Positions 17,402-25,915 of a DNA stretch of 64,000 nucleotides are shown in pieces. The notes beneath the pieces are model-generated. The model saw only the letters and a list, made by a program, of their open reading frames with translations, was not told the DNA's origin and made no database searches. The DNA is from Corynebacterium freiburgense (GTDB lineage: Bacteria; Actinomycetota; Actinomycetes; Mycobacteriales; Mycobacteriaceae): positions 2,604,001-2,668,000 of the forward strand of contig NZ_CP047355.1 in assembly GCF_030408815.1 (NCBI RefSeq), in the 5' to 3' direction. The translations under genes and the position numbers were made by a program. The number at the start of each line of letters is the position of its first letter. Position 1 is the first letter of the stretch.

Positions 17402-17439
17402 TAAAAATGACCCCCTTTGGCAGAGTAACCAAGGAGGTC
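17402..17439 (-). terminator. ppk2 terminator
   Basis: On the minus strand GACCTCCTTGG pairs with CCAAAGGGGGTC (17409-17439), with one G-U pair and one bulged A, followed by ATTTTTATT. It is 20 bases past the ppk2 stop. The plus strand also has a T-run on its side, so it may work both ways. Confidence 0.85.
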
Positions 17440-17459
17440 TTTTTAAGAATGACTAACAA

Positions 17460-18359
17460 TCAATCCCCAATTTGATCAAGTCCCCTGAGAACAATTTTGG
17501 GATCAGGCTCCCCAACAACTTCATAATCCTTACCCGTATATTCAAACTTGCTTAATACAAATCGCATTGCATTAATACGAGCCCGTTTTTTGTCATTGGA
17601 TTTAATAGTGATCCAGGGAGATTCATCAGTATCCGTATAACGGAATTGCTCTTCTTTCGCACGCGTATAGTCGTCCCATTTATCAAGAGAAGCCAAATCC
17701 ATTGGAGAAAGCTTCCACTGCCGCACTGGATCCACTTGCCGAATAGCAAATCGTGTTCTTTGTTCTTTCTGAGTAACTGAGAACCAGAACTTTGTGAGTG
17801 AAATGCCGGAGCCCATAATCATATTTTCAAGCATTGGGACTTCTCGTAAAAATTCGCCGTGTTGAGATTCTGTACAGAACCCCATTACACGCTCGACGCC
17901 GGATCGGTTATACCAAGACCTATCGAAAAACACGATCTCCCCTGCGCAAGGAAAATGCTCAATATACCGCTGAAAATACCAAGAGGTAGATTCACGCGGC
18001 GACGGTTTTTCCAATGCCACCGTACGAGCGCCACGAGGATTCAAATGCTCGTTAAAGCGCTTGATCGTACCGCCTTTACCAGCCGCATCCCGGCCCTCGA
18101 AAAGGATAATATGACGCTGACCGGTGTCTTTGGTCCAGTTCTGCCATTTCAGTAGCTCAATTTGTAGCGCGCGCTTGGTGCGTTCGTATTCTTTCCTCGA
18201 CATGCGCTCTTGATACGGGTAATTTTCCCGCCATGTTTCCACTGGAGTGCCATCAGGTTGGATCAGTACCGGATCATCTTCATCAGAATCATCAACTATG
18301 TAGCCTTGGGTAGCAGCCAAGTCGACTACAGGGAGCTCAGTCTCGGTATTGTCAGCCAT
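17460..18359 (-). CDS. ppk2: Polyphosphate kinase 2 family protein
   Basis: PPK2 enzymes move phosphate between polyphosphate and nucleotides, usually making GTP or ATP from the diphosphate. The 299-residue single-domain protein has Walker A GRDAAGKGG near residues 91-99, Walker B FFDRSWYNR near 146-154, and the lid segment NRSGVERVMGF. This is the class I single-domain length. A gene of this type near porA/porH and groEL is the known corynebacterial arrangement. It is separated from the porin genes by a strong terminator and has its own terminator downstream. Confidence 0.94.
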   Translation of the reverse strand: MADNTETELPVVDLAATQGYIVDDSDEDDPVLIQPDGTPVETWRENYPYQERMSRKEYERTKRALQIELLKWQNWTKDTGQRHIILFEGRDAAGKGGTIKRFNEHLNPRGARTVALEKPSPRESTSWYFQRYIEHFPCAGEIVFFDRSWYNRSGVERVMGFCTESQHGEFLREVPMLENMIMGSGISLTKFWFSVTQKEQRTRFAIRQVDPVRQWKLSPMDLASLDKWDDYTRAKEEQFRYTDTDESPWITIKSNDKKRARINAMRFVLSKFEYTGKDYEVVGEPDPKIVLRGLDQIGD

Positions 18360-18444
18360 ACACGTAATTCTACTCGTTGGAACTATCTATCGGGCTGCTT
18401 TCTACCACAGCACTCCCTGGCCCACGTTCAAAAAGAAATGCGAA

Positions 18445-18474
18445 AACCCCACTAGATCGTCACCTAGCGGGGTT
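18445..18474 (-). terminator. Terminator of the porH-porA operon
   Basis: AACCCCGCTAG and CTAGTGGGGTT (minus strand) pair through one G-U around the loop GTGACGAT, then TTCGCATTT. It lies 27 bases after the porA-like stop and shares its loop with the terminator at 16607-16649. Confidence 0.88.
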
Positions 18475-18500
18475 GCAAATACGTTTACTACATCAAGTGA

Positions 18501-18623
18501 TTACTTGATCAGGCCAAGAATCTTGGAAACGTTGCCAGCGAGCTTGCCAATGTGCTCGATGGAAGCGAAGAAGTGCTTGATGAGGGAGTCGTCGAGTGAC
18601 AGTACGATGTAATCAGAGAACAT
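18501..18623 (-). CDS. porA: PorA-like mycomembrane mini-porin, 40 residues
   Basis: ATG at 18623 with AGGAG seven bases upstream and TAA at 18501-18503. The 40-residue product is amphipathic: an acidic N-terminal part (LSLDDSLIKHFF) and a helix ending AGNVSKILGLIK. In Corynebacterium glutamicum PorA (45 residues) is made without a signal peptide, is mycoloylated on Ser, and pairs with PorH to form the cation-selective channel. The order groEL, porH, porA, then a PPK2 gene matches that locus. Direct sequence similarity is low, as is usual between species, so the call rests on size, amphipathicity and position. Several Ser residues could be acylated. Confidence 0.78.
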   Translation of the reverse strand: MFSDYIVLSLDDSLIKHFFASIEHIGKLAGNVSKILGLIK

Positions 18624-18679
18624 TATTACTCCTATGTGTTAGGTCTTTTGAAGTTTGGGTTGCTCAGTACCTGAGCTGA

Positions 18680-18817
18680 TTAGGAACCGAAGATCCAGAA
18701 GTAGGAAAGGTCCCATGCTTCCCCATAAGCAGGAATGAGGTTCTTGAAGAAACCGTTCACGTTCTCAACGAGAGTGGAGAAGTCACCCAGTTGATTGCCA
18801 ATAGCTTTGAGATCCAT
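18680..18817 (-). CDS. porH: PorH-like mycomembrane mini-porin, 45 residues
   Basis: ATG at 18817 follows AGGAG at a good distance; TAA at 18680-18682. The 45-residue product starts MDLKAIGNQLGDFSTL, close to the MDLS...LG start of known PorH, and carries an amphipathic helix. Its C-terminus is aromatic (AWDLSYFWIFGS), which known PorH is not. That tail resembles the Trp-rich micropeptides at 16754-17124. PorH and PorA together form the major outer-membrane channel in corynebacteria. The gene has its own promoter and shares a transcript with the porA-like gene, with a 56-base gap. It is shorter than the 57-residue C. glutamicum protein. Confidence 0.8.
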   Translation of the reverse strand: MDLKAIGNQLGDFSTLVENVNGFFKNLIPAYGEAWDLSYFWIFGS

Positions 18818-18898
18818 GTTTATCTCCTATTAGAGGGACCAGCAATGTGGATGCTGGTGAAGTTTCCAGTTGCTGACGCCCTCAGGACGTCTGACAAC

Positions 18899-18928
18899 AA
18901 TCTAAGCGTGTCACCATCGTCTCGTCAA
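18899..18928 (-). promoter_or_regulatory. Promoter of the porH-porA operon
   Basis: On the minus strand TTGACG (18928-18923) and TAGATT (18904-18899) are spaced by 18 bases. They fit the housekeeping sigma consensus and would give a 5' leader of about 75 bases before the porH start. Confidence 0.7.
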
Positions 18929-19448
18929 CCACGACTCATGGTTACACACCCAAAGATCCAATGTAGTTCAAATCACTTTATAAAGAAAGTGTGATGAGCA
19001 AACAATCAACTATGACCTGGCTGTTTTCGCCGCTAGAAGACGTTTCCTCTAACTTTTCCAAGATTTTCCCGAGAAGCAAGTAACACCTGAACGGAAACAT
19101 ACGATAACTTGCGAGTTGCAAAAATCTCCGTCGGAATCACTAAAAATTCGCAAAGGAAAGTCCCTCAAAATACCCCCTTCCGGGGCTATTTTAGACAAAT
19201 GTAAACGCAACCCACTTATACACGAACCTGCTGAGTGCTATCCAGAAACTTTGCTTTCATAGCAACTTCATAACAACTTGCCGCCTCAACCCCAGAGAAG
19301 GCACTCTACGCACACAAGGCGAACATTTGAGCACCAGTCGCGTCTTATATTCTCTATATGTTTTATCAAGCTAGGCGCCTCGTTTTTCCCCAAAATCAAA
19401 GCGCTTTTTCGAATTATATTTAACCCACTAATATAAACGGTCATATGC
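18929..19448. other. Gene-free interval between the porH promoter and the groEL terminator
   Basis: No frame has a ribosome-binding site together with coding character. The one clear structure is a hairpin at 19167-19192: AAAATA and TATTTT flanking CCCC/GGGG around a short TTCC loop. It looks like a two-way terminator but has no known gene to terminate. A 40-codon minus-strand frame after 19108 lacks a Shine-Dalgarno box and was not called. Confidence 0.5.
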
Positions 19449-19500
19449 AAAATAAAAACCCAAGAAGGGCATAAGACTGGATCTCATGCCCCTAGGGCTT
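19449..19500 (-). terminator. groEL terminator
   Basis: On the minus strand GGGGCATGAG pairs with CTTATGCCC around ATCCAGT. An outer CCC/GGG closes the stem, which is followed by TTTTTATTTT. It begins about 20 bases after the groEL stop. Confidence 0.8.
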
Positions 19501-19518
19501 TTCGGGATTTTACGGGGT

Positions 19519-21180
<1,662 letters not shown>

Positions 21181-21277
21181 TTATATAGGACGACACTCAC
21201 TTCTTTTGAAACGGGCGCCCGCGACGGCAGGGGTGGCGTGTGAGTGAAGTACCACCCTCACCCGCTTCAACGTTTGA

Positions 21278-21304
21278 TTGGCACTTGCTTATGCAGAGTG
21301 CTAA
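21278..21304 (-). promoter_or_regulatory. CIRCE operator (HrcA site) of groEL
   Basis: On the plus strand TTGGCACTT (21278-21286), nine spacer bases, then GAGTGCTAA (21296-21304). The family consensus is TTAGCACTC-N9-GAGTGCTAA; one arm is perfect and the other has two changes. It lies 116 bases before the groEL start and 36 bases after the stop of the preceding operon. Heat-shock control by HrcA is inferred. Confidence 0.9.
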
Positions 21305-21339
21305 GTCCGTTTTTAGCAGTCACTGTGCTCGTGTGCAAC

Positions 21340-21636
21340 CTACCGCAGACTATCCAGGTATGGTTTGAGCGCAGGATCCTCGAATGCAGACAACATTGTC
21401 CCACTACCCCACAACCAAATCATGAGCAGTAATACGCAGATAATGGTGATCACTGCAGTTGCAAATGCAAGTACAAGTTTGCCTACTTTTGAAAGCCCTC
21501 GTTGTTGTTGCGCTGCTTGTGCTTCTTCGAGTTTTTCAATATCGGCTTTCGCCATAGAAGACTCAGGCTGCTGCCAATTACGCTGGTTTTGTTGCTGTTG
21601 GAAGGGGCTTTGGCCCGCAAATGGGTGTTCGGTCAT
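21340..21636 (-). CDS. Small C-terminally anchored membrane protein, last gene of the tubulin/GTPase operon
   Basis: A 98-residue protein with a Gln/Pro-rich start (MTEHPFAGQSPFQQQQ), a charged helical stretch KADIEKLEEAQAAQQQR, one TM segment near residues 57-77, and a short C-terminal tail. The charged segment could form a short coiled coil. Its ATG overlaps the stop of the 48-codon gene (ATGA). The Gln/Pro-rich head resembles in composition the 240-residue membrane protein at the other end of the operon. No family recognised. It may tether cytosolic partners to the membrane. No clear terminator follows before the groEL CIRCE site. Confidence 0.85.
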   Translation of the reverse strand: MTEHPFAGQSPFQQQQNQRNWQQPESSMAKADIEKLEEAQAAQQQRGLSKVGKLVLAFATAVITIICVLLLMIWLWGSGTMLSAFEDPALKPYLDSLR

Positions 21637-21779
21637 TGTAGGCTCCTGCCTTCACGTTCGGGTGGCGTATAGCTCACAAATAGTGCTTCCGTATCCAATG
21701 CTGCTTCTCGACGCCCTCCCTGCTCAGTCTCCACGATTTGGGTTAGGCGTTGACGGGCTTCATCAAACCAATACCTCAC
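21633..21779 (-). CDS. 48-residue charged micro-protein between the GTPase and the membrane protein
   Basis: A GTG-initiated frame of 48 codons that fits exactly between its neighbours. Its GTG overlaps the stop of the GTPase gene (GTGA) and its TGA overlaps the ATG of the 98-residue gene (ATGA). The product is highly charged and probably helical: VRYWFDEARQRLTQIVETEQ, then GGRREAALDTEAL, ending in a short PPE-containing tail. No family is recognised and there is no TM segment. The double 4-base overlap is the main argument that it is translated. It could be a small accessory subunit of the GTPase. It also carries one copy of the TTYTCGACGCC word. Confidence 0.75.
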   Translation of the reverse strand: MRYWFDEARQRLTQIVETEQGGRREAALDTEALFVSYTPPEREGRSLQ

Positions 21780-22855
21780 AGGCTATTTCCATTCATTAAA
21801 TCGAGTCTGCTAAATAAATCACGTAGCGGATCAAGGCAACGAAATGGCGCGATACCACTGCGGCTAATTTGGTCTCCATCGGGCGGTGCCCCCAATGCGG
21901 AAACTGCAAAACACTGAAAGCGATATGGTTCGACACCGTACATGGGCTGGCGCAATTGATTAATGAGCTGGGTGGCGCCAAGGCAATCTAAGAGACTCAA
22001 TACTTCAAAATGCAAAAGTAGGCTGTTATCGTTATTAAACTTTTCGGTGATCGCCGAGTTTTCTCTGCAAAAACCAGCACCAAAGTTATTCATTACTCGC
22101 TGCCAATTAACGCTGCCAGAATAGTATTGGTCTCCTTGATTTACATCGGCAAGACGCTGCATTGTATCGAACTTTGAAAGCGCCAAAGCAATATCAGGAC
22201 GATGTTCCGCCCCCAAAACACGTAAAACATTCTGTAAAACCACGGTAGGATCATCGTCCCCAACTTCATGGCGCGGTACCGCGCCAGCCAATAATTGTTG
22301 GATACGTGGCACAGCCATAGGATCAAAAAGGAAGATAATCCGGTCGGCGTAGCGGAAAAACGATAAATCATCTTTCCGGCTAAAAAAGTTTTCTTCTTTC
22401 AGATCTTCACCAGCAACATCGCGAAAAACCACAAATATTTTTTGGCGCACACCGTCACGTTGATGCATACCAATATCAAAGATAAGCGGGCGTCGTTGGT
22501 GTGCATCCGCTGATGCTGCAGAAGGCGTCGATTGCAGCAAGCCCATTTGTTTAAACAGTGGCTGCTCGTATTTTTCCTCGTAGGTACGCCGAGTGTGTTC
22601 ATCGGCAGGGCTAAAAATCCCATTATTGGCAATAGCCAATTGCTTCAGCAATTTTACTACCACGGCGATATACAGGCTTTTTCCAGAAGCACGGGCTCCC
22701 GCCATAGCAAAAGTAATTGTTCCGGAGCCTTGCCAACCCTCAGGCAGTGGAGACTCTTCCGGATTGGAAACAAATGGTGATGTCGTGGCATCGGGATCCA
22801 TCCGTTGGAACGTATACGGACATTTCGTGTCCAATTGCCCTCTATAAGGTTCCAT
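21776..22855 (-). CDS. TRAFAC-type GTPase (double-GTPase 2-like)
   Basis: A 359-residue P-loop protein. G1 is GARASGKS at residues 53-60, G3 is DVAG at 146-149 within VVFRDVAGEDL, and SKFD at 227-230 fits the base-reading G4 motif, so GTP is the likely nucleotide. The segment RYADRIIFLFDPM after G3 is typical of TRAFAC GTPases. I recall such proteins being named DO-GTPase2 in conflict-system surveys, with GAP1-like partners. The GAP1-like gene two positions upstream supports this. There is no membrane segment. It starts directly after the vWA stop (TAAATG) and ends over the start of the 48-codon gene. Target unknown. Confidence 0.85.
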   Translation of the reverse strand: MEPYRGQLDTKCPYTFQRMDPDATTSPFVSNPEESPLPEGWQGSGTITFAMAGARASGKSLYIAVVVKLLKQLAIANNGIFSPADEHTRRTYEEKYEQPLFKQMGLLQSTPSAASADAHQRRPLIFDIGMHQRDGVRQKIFVVFRDVAGEDLKEENFFSRKDDLSFFRYADRIIFLFDPMAVPRIQQLLAGAVPRHEVGDDDPTVVLQNVLRVLGAEHRPDIALALSKFDTMQRLADVNQGDQYYSGSVNWQRVMNNFGAGFCRENSAITEKFNNDNSLLLHFEVLSLLDCLGATQLINQLRQPMYGVEPYRFQCFAVSALGAPPDGDQISRSGIAPFRCLDPLRDLFSRLDLMNGNSL

Positions 22856-23791
22856 TTATTTCTCTCCCGTAAGAGTCTTTAACATGGTCTCTGTTTCCCG
22901 CGCAAGAATATCGCTGCGGTTGCTTTGAACGGCCTGTATTAGGGCGGCGTCGAAAAGCGTATATGTAGCTCCGGTATAGATTGGTTGACGCGGCGTCAGC
23001 ACATGTACGGCATCTCGGCCACTCAATGCTGCTGGAATATCATCGGAAATAATGACCAGGGCGTCTTGAGGATCAATAGTATCCATATCTAAGTTCCAGC
23101 CAGCCTCTGTAAATTGGAAATTCCGAGACGGTATGGACTCAACATCATTGCTATGTATCACCGTCGGACGTGCATTTGCCGAACTGGTGCAGAAACTAAT
23201 CCGCCGATCTGCAGCGGCAACTGCCAAAACTCCGCTAGCAAACTGACACATCGCTATAAATTGCTCTTGTTTGAGCGAGCGCCCCATAGAAGTGCTCACA
23301 TCCAAAATCAAAGTAGTATTGCGCTTCCGAGTATCCGAAAGGGATTCAACGCCTACCGTTGAGCGGGCTACAGAGCGAATTTCACTCGATGTAGAGTCCA
23401 GTCCAACATCTTCAGAGAGCTCCGCAGCCTCTAAAACCAACCCTGCTGGCGTTATAGTTAACGATCCCAAAGTAAACGTCGAAAGATTCGATACATCGAA
23501 CGGCGGAAAATCTATTTGAAGATCATTTTCACGCTGTTCTTCAAGTAACGTCAACGACACAAACAGGGTTGTTCGCGAAGGAAAATACTCACCCTCCGGC
23601 GTCACGATAATCTTTGTGGTGTCCACGAGATTCCGGGTGGCGATTCTATTACCGCGGCGTCGAGAATCAACCCCAGGAACGGAAAACTGGAACCCACAAT
23701 CATTGCTGGTACTCACCGAGAATTGTGCATTTAATTCAGAAATACCTTCAACAACATACCGTTGCCCAGGAGTCAGCTTTTTAGCTAGCAC
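22856..23791 (-). CDS. Cytosolic von Willebrand factor A-domain protein
   Basis: A 311-residue protein with a beta-rich N-terminal half (about 1-150) and a vWA domain. The domain starts at TTLILDVSTSMGRSL, whose D-x-S-x-S (164, 166, 168) is a complete MIDAS metal site; DALVIISDD gives a later acidic strand. There is no signal peptide or TM segment. The GTG start overlaps the previous stop by seven bases and has GGAG seven bases upstream. MIDAS-type vWA domains bind a partner's acidic residue through Mg2+, so this is likely an adaptor inside the complex formed by the neighbouring proteins. The binding partner is not known. Confidence 0.87.
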   Translation of the reverse strand: MLAKKLTPGQRYVVEGISELNAQFSVSTSNDCGFQFSVPGVDSRRRGNRIATRNLVDTTKIIVTPEGEYFPSRTTLFVSLTLLEEQRENDLQIDFPPFDVSNLSTFTLGSLTITPAGLVLEAAELSEDVGLDSTSSEIRSVARSTVGVESLSDTRKRNTTLILDVSTSMGRSLKQEQFIAMCQFASGVLAVAAADRRISFCTSSANARPTVIHSNDVESIPSRNFQFTEAGWNLDMDTIDPQDALVIISDDIPAALSGRDAVHVLTPRQPIYTGATYTLFDAALIQAVQSNRSDILARETETMLKTLTGEK

Positions 23792-25911
23792 GTGATCTCT
23801 CCTTTACGTTCAGCAATAAATGTGGCAAGCCTAGCAATGGAATGCTGCGCATATGGCGCAATCAACAGAGTATTCGGGCTCGCAGCAACCCAAGCTAATA
23901 ATTTGTCCACTGCAGCAAAAACATTCGATTTATCGGCGGAGGCCGCAAGATAATCCGGCCAAATCACGGAAGAAAATAAACTATGGAGCTCAGAATCATC
24001 CATTGGAATATCCTGCCAGGAAATTCCATGTACCAGCGTATGCAGTAGCATGTCTAAAATCTCGCGCTCGGTTGCGGAGTCATTACTAAACAGCGGAGCA
24101 ACCTGCGAAAATGGAACGAATACGCTAACCAGCCGCACAATGGCATTACGGAACTCCTCGCAAGTATCAAAGGCTTTCGGCAGGTTCCATAACATCGTTT
24201 GAAATTCTTCTTCACAAAGCACAGGCACAATATCGCCAAGAAACCTTGATGTATCTAATAACGCCAAAACATCATTGTCTTGGCGCAAATAATCTATCCA
24301 TGTTTGAAAGCCGGTGTCCTGTAACCCCTCACCTACTTGTTCCCACAATGCAGTAAGCTCATCACCACTATCCGGCAAAATATACGAATACTTGCATTGC
24401 AAACGCGCCATTTCACGAAACAAAGTCGCATATTCAAAAGGCGCTGCAGCACCGAGTCCCTCCTGCCGAATCCTTGCGGCAATCTCCGTAAGTTGGAGCT
24501 GCAGAGATGGTGCTTTAGCGAAGCCCAATTGCTGCGCTGCTACAGGATGAATCGTGGCTCCCGGCGCGCCCAGCCAATCCTGTGCAAACGCCCCATAAAG
24601 ATCAAAGCGACGCTGCCAAGCAACCGTTAAGGCCGGCGCACATACCAAGTTTTCCAAGCTCGTTAGAGTGCATAACCACACAAAAACATCGCCATTGTTT
24701 GCAATGAGCTGGCTATATACTGAAGTGCACAGTTGTTCTACACTCACAACACCGGAACGCACACCATATTCTAGCCATCGCACAAATAACTCACCGCGAA
24801 GATCCTGCGCTAATGCCAGTTCAGGCACTTGCGTTAGAATTCCCGCAAAACGCTCTTTATCATCTTCTAACAGCGGCAATGGTTCCGGAAACTCATGTGC
24901 CAACCACATTGGATCTGTAAACGCTGATACTAACGTCACCTTAGCAAACTGCCGCGCAAGGGAGACGGTCGCGACGTCGAAACTTTGTTGTGATTCCAAT
25001 ACGAGTTCTGCCAGCCCCGAAGCAAACTCACCCTCACCTTTGTCTTTTGCCCGCAGCTTTTCGACGACCTCGGCCCATGGCGTCCCCCGCAACGCTTGGG
25101 TAAACACACTCCAAGGGGAGGTTGGCTCAATAAACGTACTCGGATCGCTTACGTCCACAATCGGACAATCCACCGACAATATGTGCCGATCATGCACCGG
25201 CACACAACTCACGCAATGTGGCTTTACAACGACCATATCGCCCCGGTCAAAAGTACAAAATCCTAACCCTTTTGCCTGGGAGGGCGCCATAGTCATAGAC
25301 AATGCATACACCCAATACGCTGCCTCCTGCGTAGTTTGAGTTAACAACACTACGGCCCCACGTTCGACAGCATCCTGCAAAGCGTACAGTGCACCCACGC
25401 GATCGCCGAGCATAACATCGACCATAAACCAAGCAACTTCCGGATCCAGCGAACCGCGAGGAAGCTCCCCACCAGCACCTATATCCGCATTATTCACCGC
25501 ATTTGCACGAAATGGGGCCACGAAACCAGGTGAACCATAAAGCTCAATAGGGTAATCCACCGACGAAGGTTGATCTAAGCAATGATCAAACACTGCATGA
25601 GTAAACACATTGCCCGGACGCCCCGTGGCATCTTTACCTGCCGGTACCGAATGCATATAAATACCGGAACCATGCAGTGCATCAGGAAGAAACTCAAAGC
25701 GACGCGGCAATTGGTCGATTTCGTCTTGGCTAATAAAATCATTGAATGCTTCCACTGGAACTAGGCGAGTAGGAGCATGTTCACGCAGCCATTCTGCTTC
25801 CCCAGCATCAATCCCACTGGTAGGACCCAAACGCCAACCCCCACCACCACCATGAGATTTCCGGAAGGAAGCGTAAGTTGCATGAGCCCAACGATTGTGT
25901 GCCCCGTCCAC
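23785..25911 (-). CDS. GAP1-like (GTPase-associated) protein
   Basis: A 708-residue cytosolic protein. Its N-terminus, TYASFRKSHGGGGGWRLGPTS, then LPRRFEFLPDALHGSGIYMHS, then VPAGKDATGRPGNVFTHA, matches what I recall as the GAP1-N2 domain. That domain occurs in operons with TRAFAC GTPases and is predicted to regulate them. The remaining 500 residues are mostly helical with no motif I can name. The start is a GTG because no ATG precedes the conserved segment. GGAGG lies in the last codons of the upstream gene. Two genes downstream is the GTPase. A role as GTPase regulator or nucleotide-sensing hub is inference from family context. Confidence 0.8.
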   Translation of the reverse strand: MDGAHNRWAHATYASFRKSHGGGGGWRLGPTSGIDAGEAEWLREHAPTRLVPVEAFNDFISQDEIDQLPRRFEFLPDALHGSGIYMHSVPAGKDATGRPGNVFTHAVFDHCLDQPSSVDYPIELYGSPGFVAPFRANAVNNADIGAGGELPRGSLDPEVAWFMVDVMLGDRVGALYALQDAVERGAVVLLTQTTQEAAYWVYALSMTMAPSQAKGLGFCTFDRGDMVVVKPHCVSCVPVHDRHILSVDCPIVDVSDPSTFIEPTSPWSVFTQALRGTPWAEVVEKLRAKDKGEGEFASGLAELVLESQQSFDVATVSLARQFAKVTLVSAFTDPMWLAHEFPEPLPLLEDDKERFAGILTQVPELALAQDLRGELFVRWLEYGVRSGVVSVEQLCTSVYSQLIANNGDVFVWLCTLTSLENLVCAPALTVAWQRRFDLYGAFAQDWLGAPGATIHPVAAQQLGFAKAPSLQLQLTEIAARIRQEGLGAAAPFEYATLFREMARLQCKYSYILPDSGDELTALWEQVGEGLQDTGFQTWIDYLRQDNDVLALLDTSRFLGDIVPVLCEEEFQTMLWNLPKAFDTCEEFRNAIVRLVSVFVPFSQVAPLFSNDSATEREILDMLLHTLVHGISWQDIPMDDSELHSLFSSVIWPDYLAASADKSNVFAAVDKLLAWVAASPNTLLIAPYAQHSIARLATFIAERKGEITC

Positions 25912-25915
25912 GGCC

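Noticed and set aside
19000..19110. A 40-codon minus-strand frame starting near 19108 upstream of porH
   Set aside because: No ribosome-binding site, mixed composition unlike the neighbouring mini-porins, and it runs up to the porH promoter region.
23785..25911. GAP1-like protein as a transposon or phage protein
   Set aside because: Its N-terminal motifs, tight coupling to vWA and GTPase genes and lack of integrase-like residues fit the operon better.
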